This document shows, piece by piece, positions 8,496-17,588 of a stretch of DNA of 64,000 nucleotides. Position 1 is the first letter of the stretch, and every line of letters begins with the position of its first letter. The DNA comes from CAYNWK01 sp964400875 (GTDB taxonomy: Bacteria; Chloroflexota; Anaerolineae; Anaerolineales; UBA4823): contig CAYNWK010000002.1 in NCBI GenBank assembly GCA_964400875.1, positions 58,606 through 122,605 on the forward strand, given 5' to 3'. The notes under the pieces are model-generated. The model did not search any database, had not been told where the DNA came from, and saw only the letters and a program-made list of their open reading frames with translations. The translations under genes and the position numbers were made by a program.

Positions 8496-9494
8496 ATGAA
8501 TTGGAACATCCTTGGACACGAGTGGGCGGTGGACCTGCTCCAAGAACACGTCGCGCGGGAGAACCCCAGGCATGCGTACCTGCTCACCGGCCCGCAAGGT
8601 GTGGGCCGGCGCACCCTTGGGTTGCGCCTGGCTCAGGCAATAAACTGCCCCCAGCAAGAAGCGCCAGGAGAACCGTGTCTGCATTGCCAGACTTGCCGCC
8701 AGATCGAACGCATGCAGCATACCGACCTGGCGGTCGTGCAGGCCGAAGAAGTCGGCGGTGTGCTCAAAGTAGATCAAATTCGCGACCTGCAAAGGATGGT
8801 TTCCCTCTCCCCATACGCGGCGCCTTACCGGGTGGCTTTGCTGCTGCGCTTCGAGGAAGCGAATTTGAGCGCGGCGAATGCGCTGTTGAAAACCCTGGAA
8901 GAGCCGCCTCCCAGGGTGGTGATCGTGCTGACCGCCGAGAGCGCCGAGCGATTGCTGCCGACCATCGTTTCCCGCTGCGAGGTGCTGCGCTTGCGCCCGC
9001 TCTCCCTGGATACAGCCACCCAAGGGTTGGAGTCCCGCTGGTCGCTGCCCCCAGATCAGGCTCGCTTGCTGGCGCACCTTTCCGGGGGCCGCCCCGGGTA
9101 CGCGCTGCGCCTGCACCAGGAGCCGGAACTGCTCGAACAGCGCAATGCCTGGCTGGACGAACAAGACCAATTATTAGGCGCCAGCCGAGTCGTCCGGTTT
9201 GCCTATGCGGAAGAGCTCGCCAAAGACAAAGAACGGCTGCGGGCAGCTCTGCAAGTCTGGTTGTCTTTCTGGCGGGATGTGCTGCTGCAGGCCGGCGAGG
9301 CTTCGACGCCGTTGACCAACCCAGACCGGGCAGCCGAGATCGCCATCGTCGCCAACCACGTTGGACTGCGAACGACCAAACGGGTTCTCGATCAAATCGA
9401 GCGCACTGAGCAACTGCTCGACCGCAACGTCAATGCTCGTCTGGCAGCAGAAGTATTCCTGCTCGATCTACCGAACATACCCGTTGCGGTATGA
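8496..9494 (+). CDS. holB: DNA polymerase III subunit delta prime
   Basis: The 332-residue clamp-loader ATPase-like protein begins WNILGHEWAVDLLQ and has GPQGVGRRTL where a P-loop Lys is replaced by Arg, as is usual for the catalytically silent delta prime. A CLHCQTC zinc module follows, then LLKTLEEPP and the SRC arginine-finger motif (TIVSRCEVLRL). It works with the gamma/tau and delta subunits to load the sliding clamp. The start at 8496 is preferred to 8478 because homology starts there and a good promoter places the transcript start exactly on it. It diverges from pcrA. Confidence 0.9.
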   Translation: MNWNILGHEWAVDLLQEHVARENPRHAYLLTGPQGVGRRTLGLRLAQAINCPQQEAPGEPCLHCQTCRQIERMQHTDLAVVQAEEVGGVLKVDQIRDLQRMVSLSPYAAPYRVALLLRFEEANLSAANALLKTLEEPPPRVVIVLTAESAERLLPTIVSRCEVLRLRPLSLDTATQGLESRWSLPPDQARLLAHLSGGRPGYALRLHQEPELLEQRNAWLDEQDQLLGASRVVRFAYAEELAKDKERLRAALQVWLSFWRDVLLQAGEASTPLTNPDRAAEIAIVANHVGLRTTKRVLDQIERTEQLLDRNVNARLAAEVFLLDLPNIPVAV

Positions 9495-9603
9495 AGGCGC
9501 CGTGATCCATGAATCGGAAAAGTGAGGATTACTGGAGGCAAACTCCACCTTAGCCCCCCACACCAAGCGCCCACGACAACAATCATCAAAGAGGCCATAA
9601 CTA

Positions 9604-9636
9604 TTGAAGCGTAAGGGGGAATTATTATGCTATACT
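9604..9636 (+). promoter_or_regulatory. Extended -10 promoter ahead of the GAF kinase
   Basis: TATACT (9631-9636) is preceded by TGC, giving an extended -10 element; a TTGAAG at 9604 is too far (21 bp) to be a standard -35. It would give a leader of about 145 nt to the kinase gene at 9787. The rest of the 9495-9786 gap holds only a short GGAGG/CTCC hairpin near 9530-9545 and no gene. Confidence 0.4.
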
Positions 9637-9786
9637 CAAACGAAAATTAACCGCTAGCGGTGTTCAGGCTCTCCAGATCCTTCCGGGATGTCTCGAACGA
9701 ATAACAACGATCAGGGGAAGAAAACGCTCATCTCTCACCCTCATACTTTTTCGAATACCGATACGCTTATCAATGAGGTTGCCTGA

Positions 9787-11883
9787 ATGGAGTCTAAAAT
9801 CAGGGCAAACGAGAGCACGCGAGAAACCTTAGAACTCCTCTACCATATCAGCCGCGAGTTGGCTTCGGCGTTGGATTTGCGCACCGTGCTGCAGAGGGTG
9901 CTGTTTCTCTCCATGCGCAACGTCGGCGCGATCAGCGGGAGCCTTGTCGTCATGGACGACAATGGCGAACCGGTCGAATCGGCCATTATTGTAGGCGCAC
10001 AAGTCCACAACCAGACCACCAGGCAGCTGCGCGCCACCGTCGAGCACGGGTTGGCAGGCTGGGTCAAACAACGTGGCGAAGCCGTGCTCGTCCCAGACAC
10101 CAGCCAGGACGACCGCTGGCTGCGCCGGCCTGACGATGCCGAAAACCGCACCGGGCCAAAATCCGCAGTCAGCGCCCCACTCACCGTGCGCGACCAGGTA
10201 GTCGGGGTGATCACGCTCGTGCATCCCAACCCTGGCTTCTTCAACGACGATCATCTGGCGCTTGTCCAGGCGATCGCCGACCAGGCCGGTATTGCAGTGC
10301 TTAACGCCCGGCTGTATGCCGAAAGCCAAAGACAGGCACACGTGATGACCGCCGTCGCGGAGAGCTCTGCCGTGATCACCGCCAGCCTGCGCCTGGAAGA
10401 AGTCTTGCAGCGCATCCTGGAACAGATCAGCCAGGCTCTGCAAGTTCAGGTGGTTTCCCTGGCGTTGATCGATGCGGGCAAGAGCGAGCTTGTTTACCGC
10501 GCTTCAACGATAACCGGTGAACACAGCGTTCTTGGTCTGCGTCTGCAAATGGGCGAAGGCGTCGCCGGTTGGGTCGCCCAGACGGGCCGCGGCTTGATCG
10601 TCCCCGACGTCAGCAAAGACGCGCGCTATTCACCGGAAGTCAATCGTTTTAGGTGGATCGAGATCCGCGCCATCGCCTGCGCCCCGCTCCGTTCACAGGG
10701 GAAGGTGATCGGGGTGCTCGAGGCGGTCAACCCGCGCGAAGGCAGTTTTGACCCGGACGCGCTGCTTGTGCTGACCGGCATTGGCAGCCTGGCAGGCACT
10801 GCCATCCGCCATGCCCAGCTTTTCGAGCAGCTGCAGTCCGCCCACCAGCGCTATCACGAACTGTTTGAGGACAGCATCGACCCGATTTTCCTCACCGATC
10901 TCAAAGGTCGCATCCTGGAAGCCAACCGCCAGGCTGTGCTGACCACGCAAACAAGCCGGCAGTCCTTACGTGATATTCCCATCAGCCAGCTGCACGAGAT
11001 CAAGCGCGCAGCATTTCAAGGCGAACTGAACAACCTGTCTACTGGGGAAACGGTCTCCTATGAGTCCACCTTGTACGCAGAGAACGGGCTCGAGGTTCCC
11101 GTACAGGTCTATGTCCGGCAAGTGGAGATCGATGCCTTGCCACAGCTGCAGTGGATCATCCGCGACATCACGGAGCGCAAGAACCTGGATACCCTGCGCG
11201 AAGATCTGATCAACATGATCTATCACGACCTGCGCGCTCCGCTGGGCAATGTTGTCTCCAGCCTGGACGTACTCGATTCGATGCTGCCTGACGACGCCGA
11301 TGATACGCTGCGCTCTTTGCTCGATATCGCCGGGAGATCGACGGAACGCATCCAGCGCTTGACCAGCTCACTCTTGGATATGAGCCGGTTGGAAGCCGGT
11401 CAGCCGATAGGAAACCGCGCGCCCACTCCATCCCGCCAGTTGGTGAAGGACGCCGTCGAAATTATCGCCCCTATCGCGACCAACAAAAATCAGCGCATCG
11501 TCGAATCGCTGCCTGATGATCTTCCCGAGGTCCTGGTAGAAGCGGATATGATCCGCCGTGTGCTCTCCAATCTGCTGGAGAATGCCGTGAAGTTCTCTCC
11601 ACCTGGGGGTGATCTCTCTATCGGCGCCCGTCGAGAAGGCGCATCGGTGCTGTACTGGGTTCAAGATACCGGACCCGGTATTCCCGAGACGGAGAAAGAA
11701 CGTATCTTTGACAAATACACCCGCCTGCATGCCGTGGACGGGCCGAAAGGGCTGGGGTTAGGCCTGGCTTACTGCCGCTTGGCCGTTGAAGCGCACGGGG
11801 GCAAGATTTGGGTCGAAAACAGGCCTGACGCCGGTGCACGCTTCAACCTCACTTTACCAACAGCGGGGAATATCACCCCTTGA
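9787..11883 (+). CDS. GAF-GAF-PAS sensor histidine kinase
   Basis: The 698-residue protein has no membrane segment. GAF 1 spans about 15-170, GAF 2 about 185-345, PAS about 357-465, then the HisKA dimerisation helix with phospho-acceptor His480 (IYHDLRAPLG) and the HATPase_c domain with N box NLLENAVKF, G1 DTGPGIP and G2 GLGLAYC. It should therefore be a cytoplasmic sensor that autophosphorylates in response to a small ligand or redox state. No response regulator is adjacent; the next gene is an MBL-fold protein 45 bp downstream. A GAGG lies 10 nt upstream of the start. Confidence 0.88.
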   Translation: MESKIRANESTRETLELLYHISRELASALDLRTVLQRVLFLSMRNVGAISGSLVVMDDNGEPVESAIIVGAQVHNQTTRQLRATVEHGLAGWVKQRGEAVLVPDTSQDDRWLRRPDDAENRTGPKSAVSAPLTVRDQVVGVITLVHPNPGFFNDDHLALVQAIADQAGIAVLNARLYAESQRQAHVMTAVAESSAVITASLRLEEVLQRILEQISQALQVQVVSLALIDAGKSELVYRASTITGEHSVLGLRLQMGEGVAGWVAQTGRGLIVPDVSKDARYSPEVNRFRWIEIRAIACAPLRSQGKVIGVLEAVNPREGSFDPDALLVLTGIGSLAGTAIRHAQLFEQLQSAHQRYHELFEDSIDPIFLTDLKGRILEANRQAVLTTQTSRQSLRDIPISQLHEIKRAAFQGELNNLSTGETVSYESTLYAENGLEVPVQVYVRQVEIDALPQLQWIIRDITERKNLDTLREDLINMIYHDLRAPLGNVVSSLDVLDSMLPDDADDTLRSLLDIAGRSTERIQRLTSSLLDMSRLEAGQPIGNRAPTPSRQLVKDAVEIIAPIATNKNQRIVESLPDDLPEVLVEADMIRRVLSNLLENAVKFSPPGGDLSIGARREGASVLYWVQDTGPGIPETEKERIFDKYTRLHAVDGPKGLGLGLAYCRLAVEAHGGKIWVENRPDAGARFNLTLPTAGNITP

Positions 11884-11928
11884 GGCGCAGCATGCGACAT
11901 GGCGTCGCGTTAGAACTTAGGAGAGACC

Positions 11929-12786
11929 ATGCAGCAAATCGAACCCGGTGTTTATTACGAGGACGCTTATCACGGCGTTACCCTGGGCGCGTTAATTTTC
12001 AATCATGGCACCGTGATGATCGACGCGCCGCTCCGGCCGGATGACGCCCGCTCCTGGAGAGCAGCGTTGATCAATATGGGCGGGAGCACCAACCGCATTT
12101 TGATCAATCTGGACGCCCACCCCGACCGTACGTTGGGAGCGCGCGCCTTGGACTGCCCAATCGTCGCGCACGAGAAAACAGCCCAGGTATTTCACGACCG
12201 TCCCACAATCTTCAAAGGCCAGACCTCGGAGAGCGGCGCCGAGTGGGAGATCAACAATGAAATGGTGGGTACGCGCTGGTCTCCTCCGGATATCACTTTC
12301 TCCGACAGCATGTACTTCCACTGGGGCAAACCCGAAGTGATACTGGAGCACCATCCCGGCCCTACCCAAGGATCTGTATGGGCGATCATCCCTGAAGGGA
12401 AAGTTGTCTTTGTCGGCGACACCATCATCGCCGACCAGCCTCCTTTCTTAGCCCAATCCGATCTGCATGCCTGGATCGAATCCCTGGATGTGCTGCTGTC
12501 CACCTACCGTGAATTTTTGATCATCAGCGCTCGCAGCGGGCCGGTCGGCAGCGACGAAGTGCGTACCCAACAACGCTATCTTAAAAAGATCGTTCAAGGC
12601 CTGGAGCGCTTGGCGAAGCGCAACGCCCCTCCGGAGATGACCGAGGGGTTGATCGCCAGCCTGCTTAAGGATTTCTCGCTCACCAACATGCAACGCGAGC
12701 GCTATGCCCAGCGTTTGCGCTATGGGCTCTACCATTACTATACGCATCATTACCATCCGATCGAAGAAACCAACCCGGACGAGTAG
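11929..12786 (+). CDS. MBL-fold metallo-hydrolase-like protein with altered metal motif
   Basis: The 285-residue protein has a metallo-beta-lactamase layout: an N-terminal ALIFNHGTVMIDAPL strand pair, LINLDAHPDRTLG where the HxHxDH motif should be, HHPGPTQGSVW, and VGDTI near the end of the fold. Only the second His and the Asp (A-H-P-D) of the HxHxDH signature remain, so the first zinc site is incomplete. HHPGPT and VGDT supply the later ligands. The C-terminal 70 residues form a charged helix and a His/Tyr-rich end (YHYYTHHYH). AGGAGAG lies 5 nt before the ATG. Substrate is unknown. Confidence 0.7.
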   Translation: MQQIEPGVYYEDAYHGVTLGALIFNHGTVMIDAPLRPDDARSWRAALINMGGSTNRILINLDAHPDRTLGARALDCPIVAHEKTAQVFHDRPTIFKGQTSESGAEWEINNEMVGTRWSPPDITFSDSMYFHWGKPEVILEHHPGPTQGSVWAIIPEGKVVFVGDTIIADQPPFLAQSDLHAWIESLDVLLSTYREFLIISARSGPVGSDEVRTQQRYLKKIVQGLERLAKRNAPPEMTEGLIASLLKDFSLTNMQRERYAQRLRYGLYHYYTHHYHPIEETNPDE

Positions 12787-12832
12787 GCGCATCGCCAGAT
12801 CGAAACCCTCCCAACTCGCTCAAATAAACCAG

Positions 12833-13885
12833 ATGCCCACATCCCCTTACCGGCCCGTCTATACGCTTATCCGTGGTGAGACCGTCGAATCAATCCATTT
12901 TGGGGCGATCGCCGTCGTAGCTGCAGGAGGCGGGTTAATCGCCTCATACGGGGAACCGCAGACGGTAACCTTCCTGCGATCCACGGCCAAACCCTTTCAA
13001 GCGCTGCCTTTTATAGAAGCGGGCGGCCCGGAGCACTTCGATCTGACCGCCAAGGAGATCGCCTTGATCTGCGCTTCGCATTCCGGCACCGACGAACACT
13101 TCGGCGTGCTCCAGGGACTGCAAGCCAAGACCGGAGTCAGCGAAGGAGACCTGCTGTGCGGCGTACACATGCCGTACGATCAAGCGACGGCTGAGGCGCT
13201 GCGCAAGCGTGGGGAAGAACCCTCTCCCAACCGGCATAACTGCTCGGGAAAGCACACCGGTATGTTGGCATTCTGCCGGATGAAGGGCTGGCCGCTGGAT
13301 ACTTACCTCGACCGCGACCATCCTGTCCAGCAGGTCATCCTGAGAACACTCGCCGAGATGAGCAGCCTTCCCATCGAGCAGGTTGCGCTTGGCACCGACG
13401 GCTGTTCGGCGCCAAACTTCGCTCTGCCGCTGTACAACGCTGCGTTGAGCTATGCGCGCTTGTGTCAGCCGGATGAATTTTCTATGGAGAGGGCCAGCGC
13501 CTGTCAGACCATCACCAAGGCGATGACCTCTCACTCACGCATGGTCGCTGGTCCGGATCGTTTCGATACCCGCTTAATGGAGGTCGCCGAGGGTCGAATC
13601 GTCGCCAAAGGCGGCGCCGAAGGCTACCAGGGTTTGGGGATACTTCCGGGTACCCTCAGCTCAGGATCCCCCGCTGTAGGGATCGCCATTAAAATTTCGG
13701 ATGGGGACTCCAAGGGCAGGGCGCGCGCCGCTGTGACGCTGGAAACGCTGCGCCAATTAGGCGCCCTCCACGAAGACGAACTGGCGCAGCTGAAAAATTA
13801 TGGGCCGTACTCCCCGGTGCACAACTGGCGGGACCTGGTCGTAGGCGCTGCACACCCATCCTTTGAGCTTGAACGCCATTCCTAA
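12833..13885 (+). CDS. L-asparaginase II family protein
   Basis: The 350-residue product matches the asparaginase_II family (the thermolabile R. etli type): RGETVESIHFGAIAVV at the start, FLRSTAKPFQALPF, CASHSGTDEH, NCSGKHTGMLA and GTDGCSAPNFALPL. These set out the family's conserved Ser, Lys and Cys positions. It would hydrolyse asparagine to aspartate and ammonia. The start at 12833 is chosen where family similarity begins, 46 bp after the MBL-fold gene; the open frame continues upstream through the end of that gene. Confidence 0.85.
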   Translation: MPTSPYRPVYTLIRGETVESIHFGAIAVVAAGGGLIASYGEPQTVTFLRSTAKPFQALPFIEAGGPEHFDLTAKEIALICASHSGTDEHFGVLQGLQAKTGVSEGDLLCGVHMPYDQATAEALRKRGEEPSPNRHNCSGKHTGMLAFCRMKGWPLDTYLDRDHPVQQVILRTLAEMSSLPIEQVALGTDGCSAPNFALPLYNAALSYARLCQPDEFSMERASACQTITKAMTSHSRMVAGPDRFDTRLMEVAEGRIVAKGGAEGYQGLGILPGTLSSGSPAVGIAIKISDGDSKGRARAAVTLETLRQLGALHEDELAQLKNYGPYSPVHNWRDLVVGAAHPSFELERHS

Positions 13886-14055
13886 AGAGATCGTCCCAAG
13901 GATCGACTCGACAGTGCTGGGCTACCTTCCTTGCAAAACCGTTATGGAACCGGCTGGGCTGCCGCGGTATTATCAGGATGAGCCGCAAGTAGTCCCCACC
14001 TGAACAGAACTGGTCGATCGATTTTTCCGCAGCAAGCTGACGATCGCATAAACCC

Positions 14056-14721
14056 ATGGATCTCCGCGAACGTGCCATTGCCATCCATCAAAGACTGATC
14101 GACTATTTCGGCTTTCCCGAGTGGCGGAACCCGCTGCCTCCCGTGGACGAACTGGTCTCCACGATCCTCTCCCAGAACACCAACGATACCAACCGCGATC
14201 GCGCCTTCAAAAGCCTGACGGAGCGATTCGAGACCTGGGAGCAGGTTCGCGACGCCGAACCGGAAGTGGTCATCGAGGCGATCCGCGTCGCGGGGCTGGC
14301 GAATCAGAAAGGCCCGCGCATCCAGAATGCCTTACGCCAGATCACCGAAAAACGTGGCGCGCTCGGCCTGGATTTCCTGAAGGAGAAAACGCCCAGCGAA
14401 GCGCGCAAGTGGTTAATGCAGTTCAAAGGAGTGGGACCTAAAACCGCAGCCATCGTACTGCAATTTTCGCTGGAAATGCCCGCCTTCCCGGTTGATACCC
14501 ACATCCACCGTGTCACCGGGCGTCTCGGTCTGCGTCCTGATAAGATGAGCGCAGACCGGGCTCACGATTACCTTGCCGAGCTGTTCCCTGAAGAGGCTTA
14601 CTACTCGGCGCATTTGAACCTAATCCGCTTGGGGCGAGAGATCTGCCAGGCGCGACAGCCAGACTGCCCGGTTTGCCCATTGCAGGAGTTCTGTGAATAT
14701 TATGCCGAAAACTACTCCTGA
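14056..14721 (+). CDS. nth: Endonuclease III-like DNA glycosylase
   Basis: The 221-residue HhH-GPD protein has the helix-hairpin-helix FKGVGPKTAAI with catalytic Lys129, the catalytic Asp147 in PVDTHIHRV, and the C-terminal iron-sulfur loop C-x6-C-x2-C-x5-C (CQARQPDCPVCPLQEFC). It excises oxidised pyrimidines and nicks the abasic site. Length matches E. coli Nth (211). The stop overlaps the start of the next kinase gene. Paired with udg at 4 kb, it adds to the base-excision repair content of this window. Confidence 0.88.
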   Translation: MDLRERAIAIHQRLIDYFGFPEWRNPLPPVDELVSTILSQNTNDTNRDRAFKSLTERFETWEQVRDAEPEVVIEAIRVAGLANQKGPRIQNALRQITEKRGALGLDFLKEKTPSEARKWLMQFKGVGPKTAAIVLQFSLEMPAFPVDTHIHRVTGRLGLRPDKMSADRAHDYLAELFPEEAYYSAHLNLIRLGREICQARQPDCPVCPLQEFCEYYAENYS

Positions 14722-16414
14722 ATTCCCTAACCGTTATAAAGATCCCAGCGCTTTCCTCAAAGCTTACGACGAGGACAGCCGACTTTTCGCTCTGTACCGC
14801 GTCTCGTCTGCCTTAGGCAGCTCCCTCGATTTGGACGAAGTCTTGAACCAGGTCATGGATTCGGTAATCAACCTGACCGGCGCAGAACGCGGCTTCTTGA
14901 TTCTCGCCGAGCCGACCACCGGAGAATTGAAGCTGCGCGCCGGTCGCAATATCGAGCAAGAAACCCTAGAACATAAGGATATGGAGGTCAGCCGGACGCT
15001 GATCAAAACTGTCATGGAGACCGGCGACGGGGTGGTCACGACCGATGCCCAAACCGACCCGCGCTTCAAGCAGCACCAATCCGTAATATTTTTTGCTCTG
15101 CGATCGATCATGTGTGCGCCATTGCGGGCGCGCGGGCGGGTGATCGGTGCAATCTATGTAGACAACCGCGCTCAAAAAGGACACTTTGTCCGGGCTGATC
15201 TCGACCTCCTGGAAGCGTTTGCCATCCAGGCAGCCATCGCCATCGAAAACGCTCGCCTGTACACCCAGACCGATCAGGCTCTATCCAGGCGGGTAACGGA
15301 ACTGGAAACCCTGACCCAAATCGACCGTCAGCTCAGCGCTCACCTGGAGCTGGACGCCGTGTTGGAACTCACCCAGCGCTGGGCGCTGAAAGGCACTCAC
15401 GCGGCTGAATGCTGGATCGCCTTGCGGGATGAGGAGACCCAGCAGATGGTGCGCTTTAGCGGACCGCCGGATGCCCCACTCAACCACCCGCTGGTGGAAC
15501 AAGCCCTTGCTGAAGCTATCGGATTAGCCTCGCCTTATGACACCCCGCCGCCTTACCACCTCGCTGCGCCTTTAATGATCGCCGGCAGGACAACCGGGGT
15601 TTTGATCGCCCGGCGGCTTGAACCCTTCAACGATGACGCCTTGCCATTCCTGGAACGCCTGGCAAACCGCAGCGCGATCGCGGTTCAGAACGCACAGCTT
15701 TACCAGGTTGTACAAGCCGCCAATGAGTACAAATCCAAGTTCATCTCGGTGGTCACACACGAACTGCGCATCCCGATGACTTCGATCAAGGGCTATACCG
15801 ACCTGTTATTGAAAGGTATTACCGGACCGATCACCGAGGGACAGGAAAAATTTTTGACCGTCATCCGCAACAATACCGAGCGCATGGCGGACCTGGTCGG
15901 CGACCTGAGCGATATTTCCCGCATTGAAACCAGGCGATTGAAGCTCGAGATGGGGAAGGTGCAATTAGACGACTGTCTCCAGGAGACAGTTGCCAGCCTA
16001 GGACCAAAATACAACGAAAAGAACCACCACCTGGAAATAGACATTCCCAGGACATTGCCCCCGGTTCACGCGGACCCGAGTCGACTGGTGCAGGTGCTCA
16101 CCAACCTGCTCAGCAACGCCGAAAAGTACACCCCTCCGGGAGGGCAAATTTCGGTCCGAGTCCGGCCCTCCAATGGCAGCCTGCGGCTGGAAGTTTCCGA
16201 TAACGGAGTAGGGATCAGCCCTGAGGACCAGGCTAAGCTTTTCACCCAATTTTTCCGTTCTGAAGATCCGGATGTGCGCCAGGAAACCGGATGGGGCTTG
16301 GGTCTGCATGTTACCAAGCTCCTGGTAGAACTGATGGGCGGAGAGATCGGCGTTGACAGCGTGCTCGATCAAGGCAGTACCTTCTGGTTCACGTTAGCGG
16401 TTTATACGCCATGA
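14693..16414 (+). CDS. GAF-GAF sensor histidine kinase
   Basis: The 573-residue soluble kinase has GAF 1 (about 33-195), GAF 2 (about 205-335), HisKA with phospho-acceptor His356 (VVTHELRIPM), N box NLLSNAEKY, G1 DNGVGIS, F box FTQFFRS and G2 GWGLGLHV. The GTG at 14693 lies 4 nt after AGGAG, which overlaps the nth 3' end; ATG 14702 is an alternative with a long spacing. The stop overlaps the next gene (ATGA), so the small membrane protein downstream is probably its partner. GAF 1 is closely similar to the GAF domain of the leftward kinase at 17.8 kb. Confidence 0.87.
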   Translation: MNIMPKTTPEFPNRYKDPSAFLKAYDEDSRLFALYRVSSALGSSLDLDEVLNQVMDSVINLTGAERGFLILAEPTTGELKLRAGRNIEQETLEHKDMEVSRTLIKTVMETGDGVVTTDAQTDPRFKQHQSVIFFALRSIMCAPLRARGRVIGAIYVDNRAQKGHFVRADLDLLEAFAIQAAIAIENARLYTQTDQALSRRVTELETLTQIDRQLSAHLELDAVLELTQRWALKGTHAAECWIALRDEETQQMVRFSGPPDAPLNHPLVEQALAEAIGLASPYDTPPPYHLAAPLMIAGRTTGVLIARRLEPFNDDALPFLERLANRSAIAVQNAQLYQVVQAANEYKSKFISVVTHELRIPMTSIKGYTDLLLKGITGPITEGQEKFLTVIRNNTERMADLVGDLSDISRIETRRLKLEMGKVQLDDCLQETVASLGPKYNEKNHHLEIDIPRTLPPVHADPSRLVQVLTNLLSNAEKYTPPGGQISVRVRPSNGSLRLEVSDNGVGISPEDQAKLFTQFFRSEDPDVRQETGWGLGLHVTKLLVELMGGEIGVDSVLDQGSTFWFTLAVYTP

Positions 16415-17025
16415 AAGCGCTAAAACCGGGCAAACGGCATAGCTTAGTCTTGTACAAGCGAGCGATGGACCGCTTGTGGAAAGCTGCGCTGCCCTTCAGC
16501 CTGATTTGCCTGGCTTTATGGTGGCAGATCACCGGTAGCGACGTCCCCCTGATCGAAACGCAAAGAGGCACCTGGTTGTTGGTCGCTGGTGTGATTGCCG
16601 GTGGAATTGGGTTGTTCGCTCTGCTCGCCCGCTCCATGGCATACGTCCAGGCGCATCGCCACCACATCCGCCTGGCGACGCCCTTCCTGAGGCTGAAAAT
16701 CTCTTACCGGCGCGTGCGCAGCGTGCACTCTGCCAGCTTCTCACAAATTTTTCCCCCTCAAGAGACCGGATGGGCGCAACGTAATTTCCTTGAGCCGTTC
16801 CTTGGGGCTACGGTACTCGTGGTCGATCTGCATACGTTTCCCCTGCACCCCAGCTTGTTGCGTCTCTTCCTGCCTGCCCATATGTTTTCACCTCAGACCA
16901 CCGGGTTGGTCATGCTCGTCGCGGATTGGGTGGCGTTGAGCACCGAGATCGACACCCGTCAGGGCGCTTGGCGCCAGGAACAAGCCCGCCGCACCAGCGG
17001 ACGGTTCGGCCCGAATTATTTCTAA
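16411..17025 (+). CDS. Two-helix membrane protein of unknown function
   Basis: Not recognised. The 204-residue product has two transmembrane helices (about 27-41 and 52-73) followed by a 130-residue cytoplasmic-type domain starting YVQAHRHHIRLATPFLRLKIS, whose strand-rich, PH-like pattern (a membrane hairpin followed by HHIRLATPF..ISY) resembles bacterial PH-domain proteins; this is a weak guess. It is translationally coupled to the kinase upstream (ATGA overlap), suggesting a role linked to that sensor or to the membrane. Confidence 0.6.
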   Translation: MKALKPGKRHSLVLYKRAMDRLWKAALPFSLICLALWWQITGSDVPLIETQRGTWLLVAGVIAGGIGLFALLARSMAYVQAHRHHIRLATPFLRLKISYRRVRSVHSASFSQIFPPQETGWAQRNFLEPFLGATVLVVDLHTFPLHPSLLRLFLPAHMFSPQTTGLVMLVADWVALSTEIDTRQGAWRQEQARRTSGRFGPNYF

Positions 17026-17051
17026 CCACTTCTCTACTGTTTTGGCAAACC

Positions 17052-17480
17052 ATGAACATATACTTTTCCTGCTCCATCACCGGTGGACGCAAAGATGAAA
17101 CCGTTTACCAGGCCATCGTTCGCTGTCTCAAAGAGGAGGGGCATACCGTCCCTACTGCGCACCTGGCCTCACCGGATGTGCTGTCACTTGAAGCCGTCGT
17201 TGATCCGGTTGAGGTATTCGAACGGGATATCGCCTGGATAGATAACGCCCAGGCAGTGATCGCCGAAGTCTCCACCCCCTCCCATGGTGTAGGCTACGAG
17301 ATCGCCTATGCTTTGAGCCTTGGCAAACCGGTCTTATGCTGCTACCTGCAGGACAAACCTGTGTCGAAGATGATCACCGGCAACACGCACCCCGGGTTAC
17401 GCGTGCAGACTTACCAGACGTCCGAAGACGCGGTGGTGATCGTCAAACGATTTTTGAAGAAGTTTTCCTCTGCAGGTTAA
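17052..17480 (+). CDS. 2'-deoxynucleoside 5'-phosphate N-hydrolase (DNPH1/RCL-like)
   Basis: The 142-residue protein belongs to the nucleoside 2-deoxyribosyltransferase fold. MNIYFSCSITGGRKD matches the DNPH1 start, and STPSHGVGYEIAYAL matches its catalytic Glu segment (SLGVGYELG in the human enzyme, from memory). DNPH1 removes the base from deoxynucleoside monophosphates, cleaning abnormal nucleotides from the pool; a true deoxyribosyltransferase cannot be excluded. The start at 17052 is set by this homology. It lies 26 bp after the membrane protein and is followed by a structured intergenic region. Confidence 0.75.
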   Translation: MNIYFSCSITGGRKDETVYQAIVRCLKEEGHTVPTAHLASPDVLSLEAVVDPVEVFERDIAWIDNAQAVIAEVSTPSHGVGYEIAYALSLGKPVLCCYLQDKPVSKMITGNTHPGLRVQTYQTSEDAVVIVKRFLKKFSSAG

Positions 17481-17553
17481 AGTCTTCTTCATTTGAACAA
17501 ACCAGCGAGGCGTTTGATCGACTAGGATTAAGATCACATGGATCTAATGACCT

Positions 17554-17582
17554 TTGACAATCATCAAATCGTCAATTATTCG
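17554..17582 (+). promoter_or_regulatory. Putative promoter of the 17.6-kb structured RNA
   Basis: Perfect TTGACA (17554-17559), 17-bp spacer, then TATTCG (17577-17582), a poor -10 match that keeps TAT. A TAACAT at 17584 is an alternative -10. Start would be near 17589. Confidence 0.4.
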
Positions 17583-17588
17583 GTAACA

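Noticed and set aside
8388..9170. Long N-terminal extension of the helicase gene
   Set aside because: It overlaps holB, which has clear clamp-loader motifs and a promoter; helicase homology starts at 8387.
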